From: Limosilactobacillus panis
Lineage (GTDB): Bacteria > Bacillota > Bacilli > Lactobacillales > Lactobacillaceae
Reading direction: 5' to 3'
NCBI RefSeq assembly: GCF_019797825.1
Contig: NZ_CP081855.1
Span: 1,674,001-1,738,000, forward strand
DNA: 64,000 bases
The position numbers and the translations under genes were made by a program. Below, in pieces: positions 35,921 through 45,054 of this stretch. The notes beneath the pieces are model-generated. The model saw only the letters and a program-made list of their open reading frames with translations. It did not search any database and was not told the DNA's origin. Each line of letters opens with the position of its first letter. Positions within the stretch are counted from its first letter, which is position 1.

Positions 35921-37395
35921 ATGGAACCGATTATTATTAAAAAGCTTACCTTTGCATACCCCGGCCAATCCCCCCTCTTTTCCAACCGTCACTTAAATAT
36001 TAACAGTGACTGGAAGATGGGCCTACTGGGGCGCAACGGCCGGGGAAAAACGACCCTAATGAAGATTCTCTTACACCAGCTGGACTATACGGGGACGGTG
36101 ACCAGCAACCTTAACTTTGCCTACTTTCCACTAATTACCGACGAAAGTGACGACCTGGTAGTTAATACCCTGCTAGGGGCACCCGGCCTCACCAACCTGG
36201 CCCAATGGCAAATCGAACGTGAGCTGAACACCATGGGGGTCGACCCAGCAATTCTCTGGCAACCATACAACACCCTCAGTGGGGGTGAACAGACTAAGGT
36301 CCAACTTGCCGCCCTCTTCGCCTTATCAGGAGCCTTCTTCCTGCTTGATGAGCCAACTAACCACTTGGACCAGGTAGGGCGCAACCAGGTAGCCACCTAC
36401 TTGCAGGCCAAGCAACAGGGCTTTATCCTTACCAGCCACGACCAGACCTTCCTCGACACCGTCATCGACCACACCCTGGTGCACCAGTTAGTCCTAGAAC
36501 AGGGCAATTACGCCACCTACTTTGCCCAGAAGAAGCGGCGGGACCAGGAGGCCGCCGCCAAGAATCACCAGCTTAAGGCCGAAATCAAGGAGCTCAAGAA
36601 GACCCGGCAGCAACGGTCGCAGTGGGCCCAACGAGCGGAAAACGAAAAGAAGAATAATTCGCACGCCGACAAGGGCTTCATTGGCGCCAAGGCCGCGAAA
36701 ATGATGAAAAAAGCTGTGACCACCACGAACCGGTTAACCTCCGCCATTGAGGACCGGCAAGGACTAATGGCGGAGGTCGAAGAAATCGTCCCCCTCCCTA
36801 TTAACCTGGTCACAACCCACCACGAACTCCTCCTCAGTGTTGATAAGGTTAACTTGAGCTGGGTATCCACGCCCCTCTTCCAACCCGTCAACTTAACGGT
36901 CAAGGCCGGACAACAAGTGACGCTATCAGGTCCGGAATTGGGAAGTCGAGCCTAATCAAGGCCTTCTTTGGGCAGTTTACGGGGAAAATCACGGGAAACA
37001 TTTCCCTTGCTCACGGGATAAAGATAAGCTGTGTTCGTCAGGACTATGCCACCAACCACGGCACCTTGCGGGAATTTGCCCGGCAGAACCAGCTAGAGTA
37101 TGACCAGTTTCTTAATATCCTGCGTAAGTTAGGGATGGAAAGAGCCAGCTTCACCGTCCCAATCGAGCAAATGAGCATGGGCCAGCAAAAGAAGGTTGAG
37201 TTGGCCAGGTCGCTAGCCACCCCCGCCAACCTCTACGTCTGGGACGAGCCCCTGAATTACCTCGATACCTACAACCAGGACCAATTGATCAAACTCATTC
37301 ACGACTACCGACTACCCCTCCTCTTTGTCGAACACGACCAGTGTTTCATCAACGCTGTTGCCAGTAAGAAGGTTGAATTATTGCCCGGGAAATAA
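35921..37395 (+). pseudogene. ABC-F ribosome-protection protein (Lsa-like) with 4-base deletion
   Basis: Two ABC ATPase domains without membrane segments, about 490 residues in all. First domain: Walker A GLLGRNGRGKTTLMK, signature LSGGEQTK, Walker B FFLLDEPTNHLD. Linker rich in Lys/Arg/Glu (about 200-260) with HADKGFIGAKAAKMMKKA, typical of the Lsa/Vga group that protects ribosomes from lincosamides, streptogramin A and pleuromutilins. In the second Walker A the frame breaks at about 36930: SGP ... GIGKSSLIKAFFG continues in another frame, with five bases where nine are expected, a 4-base loss. The rest (QMSMGQQKKVELARSL, YVWDEPLNYLD) is intact to 37395. Start ATG 35921 after AAAGGA. Substrate class inferred. 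Confidence 0.82.
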
Positions 37396-37396
37396 A

Positions 37397-37570
37397 AATG
37401 AAGCTGAAAGGGGGTGTGACATAAGTCTCCTATATAGTTGAAAATGCTACAGCGCAGTACACAAAGGGGCTCTAGCGTTCGGATTCTCCGAACGCTAGAG
37501 CCCCTTTGTGCTTGCGGGGGTTCGAAAACGAACTAGCAAGCTAGTTCTGTCTTACTCCCTCAGCTTCGCT
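37397..37570. repeat. Hairpin element with 24-base perfect arms
   Basis: The core 37460-37510 has two perfect 24-base arms (CACAAAGGGGCTCTAGCGTT ... ) around a three-base loop. Outer ends are also inverted: GAAGCTGA at 37401 and TCAGCTTC at 37558. A related hairpin is at 39826-39873. Looks like a MITE-type element that also works as a terminator for the two converging genes. Confidence 0.7.
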
Positions 37571-37572
37571 TT

Positions 37573-38289
37573 TTATTTAAGATTCAGTTCCTGAAACCAT
37601 TCCAAAAAGAGTGGGAACCACTTAGCCATGTGCTGGTCCTGACGATTGTAGTTAACAATTCCGGTGTAGTGGTTGGCAAGGGCAATCCCGTGTCCACCAG
37701 TACTAAATTCGTGAAGTTCAAACAGGACACCATGTCTGGCCAGTGCATTTGCGTAGTGGGCAACGTGTTCCAGGTAGGGGGTAAGGTCATCCTTAATCGA
37801 TCCCCAGATAAAAGTTGGCGGCGTCTGGGCCGTCACCAGCTTGGCAACGTCTTCCGTCTGGACACCCATCCGCTGGTCAATTGTCGGCTGGATAACCGGG
37901 TAACCAAGGCCGACAAACTTGGCCCGGGTTGCCAGTTGGTTACTGTATGCAGCAGCCAGCTGGCCACCCGCTGAGAAGCCCAGGACCCCTAGCCGCTGTA
38001 GCTCAAGATCAAGAGCAGTAGCATGATCCACCAGGTAGTCGAAAGCCTGGGCCAGGGCCCGTTTAGCCGCCTGGTAGTCCTTGTGTTCTACTACCGGGTA
38101 ACGGATAACGAAGGCCTGGAAGGCGTGCGTGGCCATCGTTACGGCCACCCGCTCGGAATCGCGTTCCATAATTTTGTTGTAGCTCCCTCCGGGGACAATC
38201 ACAACTCCCGGCAAGGGTTCATCCGTGTTGCTATGGTAAATATCAATTGACGAAAAGGGTTCACTTAGTTTCACATTTCGAATATCCAT
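37573..38289 (-). CDS. Alpha/beta hydrolase, acetyl esterase type
   Basis: 238 residues. Motifs: VVIVPGGSYNKIMERDSERV (oxyanion HGG-like loop as PGGSY), nucleophile GFSAGGQLAAAYS (Ser about 113), Asp in WGSIKDDLTPYLEH (about 187) and His in STGGHGIAL (about 218). This is the BD-FAE/xylan esterase-like group (often annotated as acetylesterase or endo-1,4-beta-xylanase B), cytoplasmic. ATG 38289 overlaps the stop of the permease gene upstream (TGATG), with AAGGTGA before it, so the two are coupled. Confidence 0.85.
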   Translation of the reverse strand: MDIRNVKLSEPFSSIDIYHSNTDEPLPGVVIVPGGSYNKIMERDSERVAVTMATHAFQAFVIRYPVVEHKDYQAAKRALAQAFDYLVDHATALDLELQRLGVLGFSAGGQLAAAYSNQLATRAKFVGLGYPVIQPTIDQRMGVQTEDVAKLVTAQTPPTFIWGSIKDDLTPYLEHVAHYANALARHGVLFELHEFSTGGHGIALANHYTGIVNYNRQDQHMAKWFPLFLEWFQELNLK

Positions 38290-39746
38290 CAAATCACCTT
38301 ATTATGTTTGAGTTGGCCACCGCGAAGATTAACATCCTTTAACGGAATCAAGTGGGTATGGTAGCGCAGGCGGTAGTACAGCCACAGGACAAGTAGGAGG
38401 GGAACACTGAGGTAGGTCAGAATGATCTGCTGCCACTGCCCCTCCAAAATCGCTGTCGGGTTTTGGCCGATAATAACCACTGCACAAAGGACGACCGCTA
38501 AAATGGGCCCAAACGGATAAAATGAGGCCCGGTAGCGGAGGTCGTTAATATCATACCCCTGTACCTGGTATGCCCGCCGGAAGCGGAGGTAGGCAACCGC
38601 CATCCCCATCCAGGTCAGGAAACCGGCCAGGCCACTGGAGTCAATCAGGAATTCGTAGATGCCCGGGCCAAAGATTCCTGTCAAGAAGGTCAAAGAGGCG
38701 ACCAAAGTGGATGCCATCAGGCCGTAGATTGGGATCCCCCGTTTATCGGTCCGGCCAAAAATCTTCCATGCCTGCCCTTCATGGGCCATCGAATAGATCA
38801 TCCGGGTGGAAGCATACATCCCGGAATTAGCAGCAGAGATGACCGCCGTTAGGATAACCGCGTTCATTGTGCTCGCCGCAAATGCCAAACCGGCCCGCCG
38901 AAAGACCAGCGTGAATGGACTAATGGTAATATCCTTAACCGAGGAGCCCAAGAGGTTCTTACTGGTGTACGGCAGGACACAAGCAATGACAAAGATTGCC
39001 AAAATATAAAAAAGCAGGATTCGCCAGAATGTCGAATGGATGGCCTTAGGAATACTCTTTGACGGGGTTGCCGATTCACCAGCGGTAATACCCACTAGCT
39101 CAGTCCCCTGGAAAGAAAATCCCGCCACCAAAAAGACGCTTAAAATTGTCGGGGCCCCACCAACAAATGGTGCCTGCTTGTAAGTTAGATTGTGGAAGCC
39201 AATTGCTTGGCCCCCCATGATACCAACGATTACGCATAGACCGACGATTAAGAAGAGGACCACGGTCAGGACCTTAATAATGGCCAACCAGTATTCTGCC
39301 TCACCAAAGGCACTAACAGCTAGGGCGTTGACCGTGATGATGTAAATCAAGACAACTAGGCTAAATATCCAGCTCGGCACGTGCGGAAACCAGAAATTCA
39401 TAACAATTCCGGCGGTCGTACTATCCACCGCAACGGTCAATGCCCAGTTGAACCAGTAGATCCACCCCATTGAAAAACCCAATGCGGGGTCAACGAAACG
39501 GGTACAGTAGGTCGCAAAGGACCCGCTGACCGGCAAAAAAGTCGCCATTTCACCGAGGCTTGTCATCAAGAAATAGACCATGATCCCCATGATCGTATAC
39601 CCCACGATTGCGCCGCCTGGTCCAGCGGTGTGAATTGCTGAACCACTGGCGATAAACAGCCCGGTTCCAATCGAGCCACCTAACGCAATCATTTCTAGGT
39701 GCCGGGTTTTTAGTAACCGACGCACATGATTACTCTGTTCACTCAT
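38289..39746 (-). CDS. Amino acid permease (APC superfamily, AAT type)
   Basis: 485 residues, 12 membrane helices. N-terminal family signature HLEMIALGGSIGTGLFIASG (about 16-35), then GPGGAIVGYTIMG and GEMATFLPVSGSFATYC, typical of LysP/GabP/RocE-like proton symporters for cationic or other amino acids. Substrate cannot be fixed from sequence. Upstream gene of a two-gene unit with the esterase. Confidence 0.88.
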   Translation of the reverse strand: MSEQSNHVRRLLKTRHLEMIALGGSIGTGLFIASGSAIHTAGPGGAIVGYTIMGIMVYFLMTSLGEMATFLPVSGSFATYCTRFVDPALGFSMGWIYWFNWALTVAVDSTTAGIVMNFWFPHVPSWIFSLVVLIYIITVNALAVSAFGEAEYWLAIIKVLTVVLFLIVGLCVIVGIMGGQAIGFHNLTYKQAPFVGGAPTILSVFLVAGFSFQGTELVGITAGESATPSKSIPKAIHSTFWRILLFYILAIFVIACVLPYTSKNLLGSSVKDITISPFTLVFRRAGLAFAASTMNAVILTAVISAANSGMYASTRMIYSMAHEGQAWKIFGRTDKRGIPIYGLMASTLVASLTFLTGIFGPGIYEFLIDSSGLAGFLTWMGMAVAYLRFRRAYQVQGYDINDLRYRASFYPFGPILAVVLCAVVIIGQNPTAILEGQWQQIILTYLSVPLLLVLWLYYRLRYHTHLIPLKDVNLRGGQLKHNKVI

Positions 39747-39807
39747 TATGCCACTCCCTTAAAGTAAGCTAGAATTATTCTACACTTCTCAAGCCGCACT
39801 TTCAAAA

Positions 39808-39900
39808 AAGAAGCTGCGAAAGCACAAGGCGGACTCTAATATTCGGATTTTTCCGAACACTAGAGTCCGCTTTATGTATTGCGTTATAACTTCTTCCTAG
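39808..39900. repeat. Second hairpin element, related to 37460-37510
   Basis: Arms 39826-39847 and 39852-39873 pair with few mismatches (AAGGCGGACTCTAATATTCG against its partner) and share CTCTAG/TTCGGA spacing with the element at 37460. It lies between recQ and the permease promoter and may end recQ transcription. Confidence 0.65.
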
Positions 39901-39914
39901 CCGCTTTCTTAATA

Positions 39915-41705
39915 TCATTCTTTTCCCGCCAGGTACTCACCAATGACGTCCATCATGGTCTCCCCGTACTGTTCGAGCTTACGCTGACCGACCCCATTAA
40001 CCAGCAGAAAGTCCCGCTGCGTCTGGGGCTTTGACTGGGCCATCTCATGCAGGGTCCGGTCAGAGAAGACCATAAACGGGGGCACTCCCTGCTCATCAGC
40101 CAACTCCCGCCGCCTTTGCCGGAGTTTTTCAAAGAGGGCTGCTACGTCTGGTGACTCTGCTAGCTGGGTTCGGGCCCGCGATGGTGCTTCTTCTTGACGG
40201 CGGGTCACCTTCTTTTCGCCATCCAGGACTTTCCACCCAGCCTGCGTAATCCGTAAAACTGGGTACTGGGCTCCCGCAGTTTCTAAGATACCGGTCGCGA
40301 CCAGGTAATCAATCAGGCTCGCTGCCGACTGCTTGCTTAACTTTTTGAGGGCCCCGAAATGTTCAAGACTTTGGGCATCAATTTCTCGCATCCGTTGGCT
40401 TTGCGAGCCGGTTATCGCCTGGGCAACGACACCCTTACCGAAGCGGCCGCCCAGTTCCTTGACCAGGGCAATCACCTGCTGACTTTCCGTCGTAATATTC
40501 TGGACCGTCCGTTGGTCCGTGCAGTTGCTGCAGTGACCACAAGGCGGACAATCCTGGCCAAAGTAACGGACGATGAACTGCTGAAGGCATTCCGGCGTGC
40601 TAGCGTAATTCGCCACGGCCTGAAGCTTCTGGTACTGGCGATCACGATAATCATCGTCCGCCGTTGACTGGTCGATAAACCAGCGGTACTGGCGAATATC
40701 ATTGGGGTGGTAAATCAAGATTGCCTCACTCGGTAGGCCATCCCGGCCGGCACGCCCCGCTTCTTGGTAGTAGGATTCAATATTCTGCGCACTAGTGGCA
40801 TGAATGACGAAGCGGACGTTGCTCTTGTCAATTCCCATCCCAAAGGCGCTCGTGGCTACGATCGTGTTGACCCGGTCAAACTGAAAATCATCCTGAACCT
40901 GGGCCCGGTCAGCGGAATCCATACCGGCATGGTAACCCGCAACGGAGAAGTGCTGCCCAGCCAGATAATCGGTAAGTTCATCAACCCCTCGGCGAGTATT
41001 AACGTAGATTATCCCCGCCTCGTCCTGGTGCTCTTTTAAGTAGTCACGGATGTAACGCCGGGTAGACGTCTCGGGATGGGCCACCCGGAAACTGATGTTA
41101 GGTCGGGCAAAACTCGTAATGATAAAATTATCCTTGCTGATTCCTAATTGATTACCAATGTCTTCTTGAACCGCCGGGGTAGCCGTCGCCGTCAGGGCAA
41201 GGATGTTGGGGCGGGACTTAAGCTGGTCAACCGTATCCTTTAATTGCCGGTAAGCTGGCCGAAAATCGTGGCCCCACTGTGATATACAGTGAGCCTCATC
41301 GATTGCAACAAGGTCAATTGGAAGAAAATTTAACTGGTAGCGAAAGTAGTCCATGTTAAGCCGCTCGGGAGTAACATAAATTAGCTTGATCCGGCCCTCA
41401 TAGGCGCCCCGCAGGATTGGGTTGACCTCCTCCTGGGGGATTGTCGAATTGATGGCCGCCGCGTTAATCCCGTTTTGCCGCAGGGAATCCACCTGGTCCT
41501 TCATTAAGGAGATCAGTGGGGACACAACGACCGTAATCCCTTCACTAACTAGGGCAGGAATCTGGTAGCAAAGTGACTTGCCACCACCAGTTGGCATAAC
41601 AGCAAGGACATTTTGCTTAGCAAGGACCCGGAAAATCACTTCTGACTGGCCCTTGCGAAACTTCGTAAAGCCAAAATTATCTTTAAGAACCTGCTCCGGT
41701 GACAT
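39915..41705 (-). CDS. recQ: ATP-dependent DNA helicase RecQ
   Basis: 596 residues from ATG 41705 (GAAGGG about nine bases upstream; ATG 41729 lacks a site). 3'-5' helicase for recombination and fork repair. Motifs: Walker A VMPTGGGKSLCYQIPAL (about 35-51), DEAH box AIDEAHCISQWGHDFRP (about 132), ATSAFGMGIDKSNVR and QEAGRAGRDG (motif VI), a zinc-binding region CLQQFIVRYFGQDC...CGHCSNC (about 378-401), RQC winged helix, and a C-terminal HRDC domain (about 515-590, FMVFSDRTLHEMA). Complete domain set. Confidence 0.94.
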   Translation of the reverse strand: MSPEQVLKDNFGFTKFRKGQSEVIFRVLAKQNVLAVMPTGGGKSLCYQIPALVSEGITVVVSPLISLMKDQVDSLRQNGINAAAINSTIPQEEVNPILRGAYEGRIKLIYVTPERLNMDYFRYQLNFLPIDLVAIDEAHCISQWGHDFRPAYRQLKDTVDQLKSRPNILALTATATPAVQEDIGNQLGISKDNFIITSFARPNISFRVAHPETSTRRYIRDYLKEHQDEAGIIYVNTRRGVDELTDYLAGQHFSVAGYHAGMDSADRAQVQDDFQFDRVNTIVATSAFGMGIDKSNVRFVIHATSAQNIESYYQEAGRAGRDGLPSEAILIYHPNDIRQYRWFIDQSTADDDYRDRQYQKLQAVANYASTPECLQQFIVRYFGQDCPPCGHCSNCTDQRTVQNITTESQQVIALVKELGGRFGKGVVAQAITGSQSQRMREIDAQSLEHFGALKKLSKQSAASLIDYLVATGILETAGAQYPVLRITQAGWKVLDGEKKVTRRQEEAPSRARTQLAESPDVAALFEKLRQRRRELADEQGVPPFMVFSDRTLHEMAQSKPQTQRDFLLVNGVGQRKLEQYGETMMDVIGEYLAGKE

Positions 41706-41771
41706 ACCAACATTCCCTTCTCTATTCATCTATCTTATAAGTACGGCTGCTTGAGCCCCATGCACTAAATT

Positions 41772-42452
41772 TTAGGAACGCTTGGCAATCAAAACCTTGG
41801 TTGTAATCCAGGGACCACCCCACCAGCCATCAAAGCCGGTATTAATGACTTGAATGTCGTCAAAGCCAACGTTGCTAAGGACCTGACGGTATTCCTTCAT
41901 CGCCTGCGTGTCTAAAATCACGAGGGTCCCGTGGGCCTTCAGTACCCGGGCGGTTTCCTGGAGTGCCCGGCCCCGTTGAATGGCGGGTGTGATATTATGT
42001 AAAGCCGAATCAATCACCACGTAGTCAAACAGCTGGTTAGCAAACGGTAAATTTGTCATTGACCCATCAACCAATTTTACCCGGTCCGCCAACTTGGCGG
42101 CAGCAACCCGCCGCTTGGCAATTTCCCGGCTCTGCTGCCAGTCAGCAATTCCCGTTACCTTTCCGGGGACCTGGAGCTGGCCGGCAATCATCATTAAGTC
42201 TGTCAACCGTCCAGCACTAAAGTCCAGTACCTGGGAATTTTTGGGAACCGCCAACTGCTGTAAAAGGCGGTGCCAGATTTTCTCGTGTCCCCGGGAAACG
42301 GTATGGCAAAAGATTCCGGCCCAAATAATAATCAAGGCCACCCATATCAGGTTCCAGTATTCATGACTAGCAAAGGCACCAATGAGACCGGTGAATACGG
42401 CAATTAGCGCAATAATAGCAATGGTAACAACACTGATAGCACTCTTTCTCAC
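41772..42452 (-). CDS. Membrane-anchored class I SAM-dependent methyltransferase
   Basis: 226 residues. Two hydrophobic segments at residues 5-27 and 31-49, followed by a Rossmann methyltransferase domain with motif I LDFSAGRLTDLM (about 77), an acidic residue in GIADWQ (about 102) and VKLVDGSMTNLPF / YVVIDSALHNI (about 124-146). Motif I is DFSAG rather than the common DxGxG, so cofactor use is likely but not certain. Substrate unknown. It lies 11 bases after ktrA on the same strand and may belong to that operon. Confidence 0.75.
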   Translation of the reverse strand: MRKSAISVVTIAIIALIAVFTGLIGAFASHEYWNLIWVALIIIWAGIFCHTVSRGHEKIWHRLLQQLAVPKNSQVLDFSAGRLTDLMMIAGQLQVPGKVTGIADWQQSREIAKRRVAAAKLADRVKLVDGSMTNLPFANQLFDYVVIDSALHNITPAIQRGRALQETARVLKAHGTLVILDTQAMKEYRQVLSNVGFDDIQVINTGFDGWWGGPWITTKVLIAKRS

Positions 42453-42463
42453 TCTTCTCCTCC

Positions 42464-43135
42464 TTAATCTTGGATAAGTTCATTTAGCCGCTGGATATCC
42501 TTCGTACTGCCCACCACTGTAATCTTGTCGTGGGGCTGGATAACGTCATCAGCCTGCGGCATCTGGTTGATCTCGTCATTTTCACTCACAATGATAATCA
42601 CATTAACCCGGTAACGGTTCCGGAAGTCAATTTCTCCAATGGTTTTTCCATAGAACTTCGGGTTATTAACGTTGACCTCCGCCAGGGTCGTTTCCTTGCT
42701 GAGGTTTACGTAGTCAACTAGGGTCGGATTCAGTTGCTGGAAGATCAGCCGCTTTGCCAAATCATGCTCGGGCCGCACCACCATATCCGCCCCCACCCGT
42801 TCCAGGACACGGGCGTGGTTAACATTTTCTGCTCGGCAGACAACGTCAGGAGCCCCTAGGTCCTTGGTAATCAAGGTAGCCATGATGCTGGCCTCGATGT
42901 TTTTTCCGATTGAAATGTAAACATGGTCAAAATGACCAATGTCGACCTCCCGCAATGCGTCCTCATCCTGGGCATCGGCGACAATTGCCCGCATCACGGT
43001 GTTTGCCAGCTCATTAACGACTTCAGGGTTGGAGTCAATTGCCAAGACCTCCTGACCGGCCGCAACCAGTGACTCACAAATTGCGGCTCCAAACTGGCCA
43101 ATACCAATAACGGCGTAGCTTTCTTTTTTAGCCAA
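42464..43135 (-). CDS. ktrA: Potassium channel regulatory subunit KtrA (RCK domain)
   Basis: 223 residues. N-terminal RCK_N Rossmann fold with YAVIGIGQFGAAICESL (8-24) and the acidic end of strand 2 in VLAIDSNPEVV, then an RCK_C domain (about 140-220). It forms the cytoplasmic octameric ring that gates KtrB in response to ATP/ADP or c-di-AMP in Firmicutes. Overlaps the ktrB stop by eight bases, so the subunits are made together. Confidence 0.92.
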   Translation of the reverse strand: MAKKESYAVIGIGQFGAAICESLVAAGQEVLAIDSNPEVVNELANTVMRAIVADAQDEDALREVDIGHFDHVYISIGKNIEASIMATLITKDLGAPDVVCRAENVNHARVLERVGADMVVRPEHDLAKRLIFQQLNPTLVDYVNLSKETTLAEVNVNNPKFYGKTIGEIDFRNRYRVNVIIIVSENDEINQMPQADDVIQPHDKITVVGSTKDIQRLNELIQD

Positions 43136-44471
43136 TTAAAACACTCTCCTCTGGATAACGGTAACTCTTCACGTTCGGCTGGGCATTAAAAATGGAGAAC
43201 ATCACGGTGTAGATGCCCACCCGGCCGATAAACATTAACGACATAATCACGAGCTGGCCAAAGAGGTTCAAGCTCTGGGTGATTCCCAAGGAAATCCCGG
43301 TGGTCCCAAAGGCCGCTAACACCTCGAAAGTCACGTAGCCCAGGGAATCATGCTTGGGAAGGTCCTGAGTTTCCACCAGCAATAGGATGGCCAGCATAAC
43401 GATACAGAGGGCAACAAAGAATAGGGTCAGGGCCCGGTTGATGTTACTCTGGGTGAAACGCCGGTGGGCAAAGTTCGTGTCACGTTGGCCACGCAGGGTC
43501 GCAATACTCTGGGTAGCTAGGAGACCAATCGTGGTCGTTTTGACCCCACCAGCCGTAGATCCCGGCGTACCGCCAATAAACATCAATATGATTGTCAAAC
43601 TTATTCCCGCGGCACTCAGCTTGGTATAAGGGAAGGTAACTAAACCGGCTGTCCGCGGGGTAATTGCCATGAAGAGGGTATTTAACAACCGCTGGGGGTA
43701 GCTGATCTGGCTGCTCAACTGGGCCAAGTTATGTTCCGTCACAAAGTAAACGATAAAGGAAATGACAAAGATCACGGCACCGGTTCGTAAGGCCAGTGTT
43801 GTATGAAGGGAAAGGTGGTGGTACTTATGATAGTTGAGGAGGTCCTTCCAAACTAAGAAACCAAGTGACCCGGCAACAATTAACACGGCCAGGACACAAA
43901 TCATGTACGGGTCATTCAGGTAATTTTCCATACTGTTACCGAAGAGGTCAAAGCCGGCATTGCAGAAGGCCGAAATGGAATGGAAAATGCTGAACCAAAT
44001 TCCCTTTCCCACCCCGTAACGGGGATAGAAGTCGAAGAACAAAAAGACTGCCCCGCAGACCTGGATCAACAGCGATAGCTTAATAATCAGGTAAACAACG
44101 TTCAGCTGCGACAAGTTGTCCAGGTTAAGGGCCTCCTGAGTCAGCAGACGGGTCGACATCTGCACCCGCCGGCGAATCATCAACGACATCATGACGGCAA
44201 AGGTCATAAATCCTAGACCCCCTACTTCCATCAAAAGGGCAATCACCGTCTGCCCAAAGAGGGTCCAGTGGGTGGCCGTACTAACCAGGGTCAACCCCGT
44301 CACGCAGGTTGCACTCGTTGACGTAAAAAAGGCCGTCATGAAACTGGTGTGAAGGCCACTGGCGGTCGAACATGGCAGTAACAATAAAACTGTCCCGATG
44401 GCAATCACCACTAAAAATCCCAAAGTCAGTAATTTAGGAAATGAATAGCGGTGCTTATTGATCTCTATCAA
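43128..44471 (-). CDS. ktrB: Potassium/sodium transport membrane subunit KtrB (TrkH family)
   Basis: 447 residues, with four pore repeats of the K+ channel superfamily. Selectivity regions: SATCVTGLTLVSTATHW (about 53), HSISAFCNAGFDLFG (about 164), TPRTAGL (about 271) and FGTTGISLG (about 389). The gating-loop region GGTPGSTAGGVKTTTIG (about 299) is present. Start is a TTG at 44471 after GGGGGAAG. First gene of ktrB-ktrA and probably the methyltransferase. Confidence 0.93.
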   Translation of the reverse strand: MIEINKHRYSFPKLLTLGFLVVIAIGTVLLLLPCSTASGLHTSFMTAFFTSTSATCVTGLTLVSTATHWTLFGQTVIALLMEVGGLGFMTFAVMMSLMIRRRVQMSTRLLTQEALNLDNLSQLNVVYLIIKLSLLIQVCGAVFLFFDFYPRYGVGKGIWFSIFHSISAFCNAGFDLFGNSMENYLNDPYMICVLAVLIVAGSLGFLVWKDLLNYHKYHHLSLHTTLALRTGAVIFVISFIVYFVTEHNLAQLSSQISYPQRLLNTLFMAITPRTAGLVTFPYTKLSAAGISLTIILMFIGGTPGSTAGGVKTTTIGLLATQSIATLRGQRDTNFAHRRFTQSNINRALTLFFVALCIVMLAILLLVETQDLPKHDSLGYVTFEVLAAFGTTGISLGITQSLNLFGQLVIMSLMFIGRVGIYTVMFSIFNAQPNVKSYRYPEESVLIG

Positions 44472-44569
44472 GTTACTTCCCCCTATTATCTTATCAATTA
44501 ATTATAAGCATTTTTATGGGGGGCTGTACAATTATTTCCCGGGAAATAGAAAAGGAGAAGCTGAAAAAA

Positions 44570-44733
44570 CATCAGAGTGTGCCTTTGGCTAATATAGGAC
44601 GACTGTTGGCACGGTTCGGGCCAGCAATTGCCTGCAATCAATGGACTTGCTTTGCGACGCTAGACACTGGGGGCATGGACGCGGAGCAAGCCTATTTGGT
44701 TTCCCCGCGATTACCGTGTAATATTTGTAAAGC
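44570..44733 (-). repeat. Terminator-associated repeat, copy 3
   Basis: Minus strand: AAATATTACACGGTAATCGC, GTGTCTAGCGTCGCAAAGCA, AGTCCATTGATTGC, ending AAAGGCACACTCTGATGTTT. About 15 bases longer in the middle than copy 2, like copy 1. Lies just past a terminator (44735-44776). Confidence 0.8.
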
Positions 44734-44734
44734 A

Positions 44735-44906
44735 AAAGTGGCTGGTGAGAAAACATAGTTTTCTCTCAGCCACTTGTCTTAATCATTGCTACCCAGTAAT
44801 ACGACTTATATATGATGTTTGGATGTTAATTGGATGAAAGGAAAATAATTCAATATTATCGTAGCAACGTTATTTTCATTATGTAATAGCAAATATCAAA
44901 TTTGCT
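44735..44906 (-). ncRNA. Candidate small RNA between ktrB and the HerA-like gene
   Basis: A promoter-terminator unit without a credible gene. Minus strand -35 TTTACT (44940-44935), 16-base spacer, -10 TATAAT (44918-44913); predicted start about 44906 opens with a hairpin AGCAAAT/ATTTGCT (44888-44906). The unit ends in AGTGGCTGAGAGAAAAC ... CAGCCACTTTTG (44776-44735), a good terminator. The only frame inside with ATG is seven codons. A cre-like ATGAAAGCGCTATCG (45013-44999) lies about 90 bases upstream of the start. Existence of the RNA is inference. Confidence 0.4.
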
Positions 44907-45054
44907 TTTTTAATTATAGCAAAAAATATTGTGAAGTAAAGCACTATTTAAAAATGTTAACGTTTGGCGATTATTTTTAACATTGAAACCGCCCTGTAAC
45001 GATAGCGCTTTCATTAAAAACTACAAGCATTGTGAATATTCACACAGTCGGTGC

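Noticed and set aside
37460..37510. Possible CRISPR-like repeat
   Set aside because: A single palindrome without spaced repeats; no cas genes in the window.
44516..44758. 80-codon frame rich in Cys across repeat copy 3
   Set aside because: The frame is not kept in the other two copies of the repeat and has no ribosome site, so it is chance within a non-coding element.
44886..44914. Plus-strand terminator AGCAAAT/ATTTGCT with T run
   Set aside because: Possible, but no plus-strand gene precedes it; the same hairpin is better explained as the 5' end of the minus-strand unit starting at about 44906.
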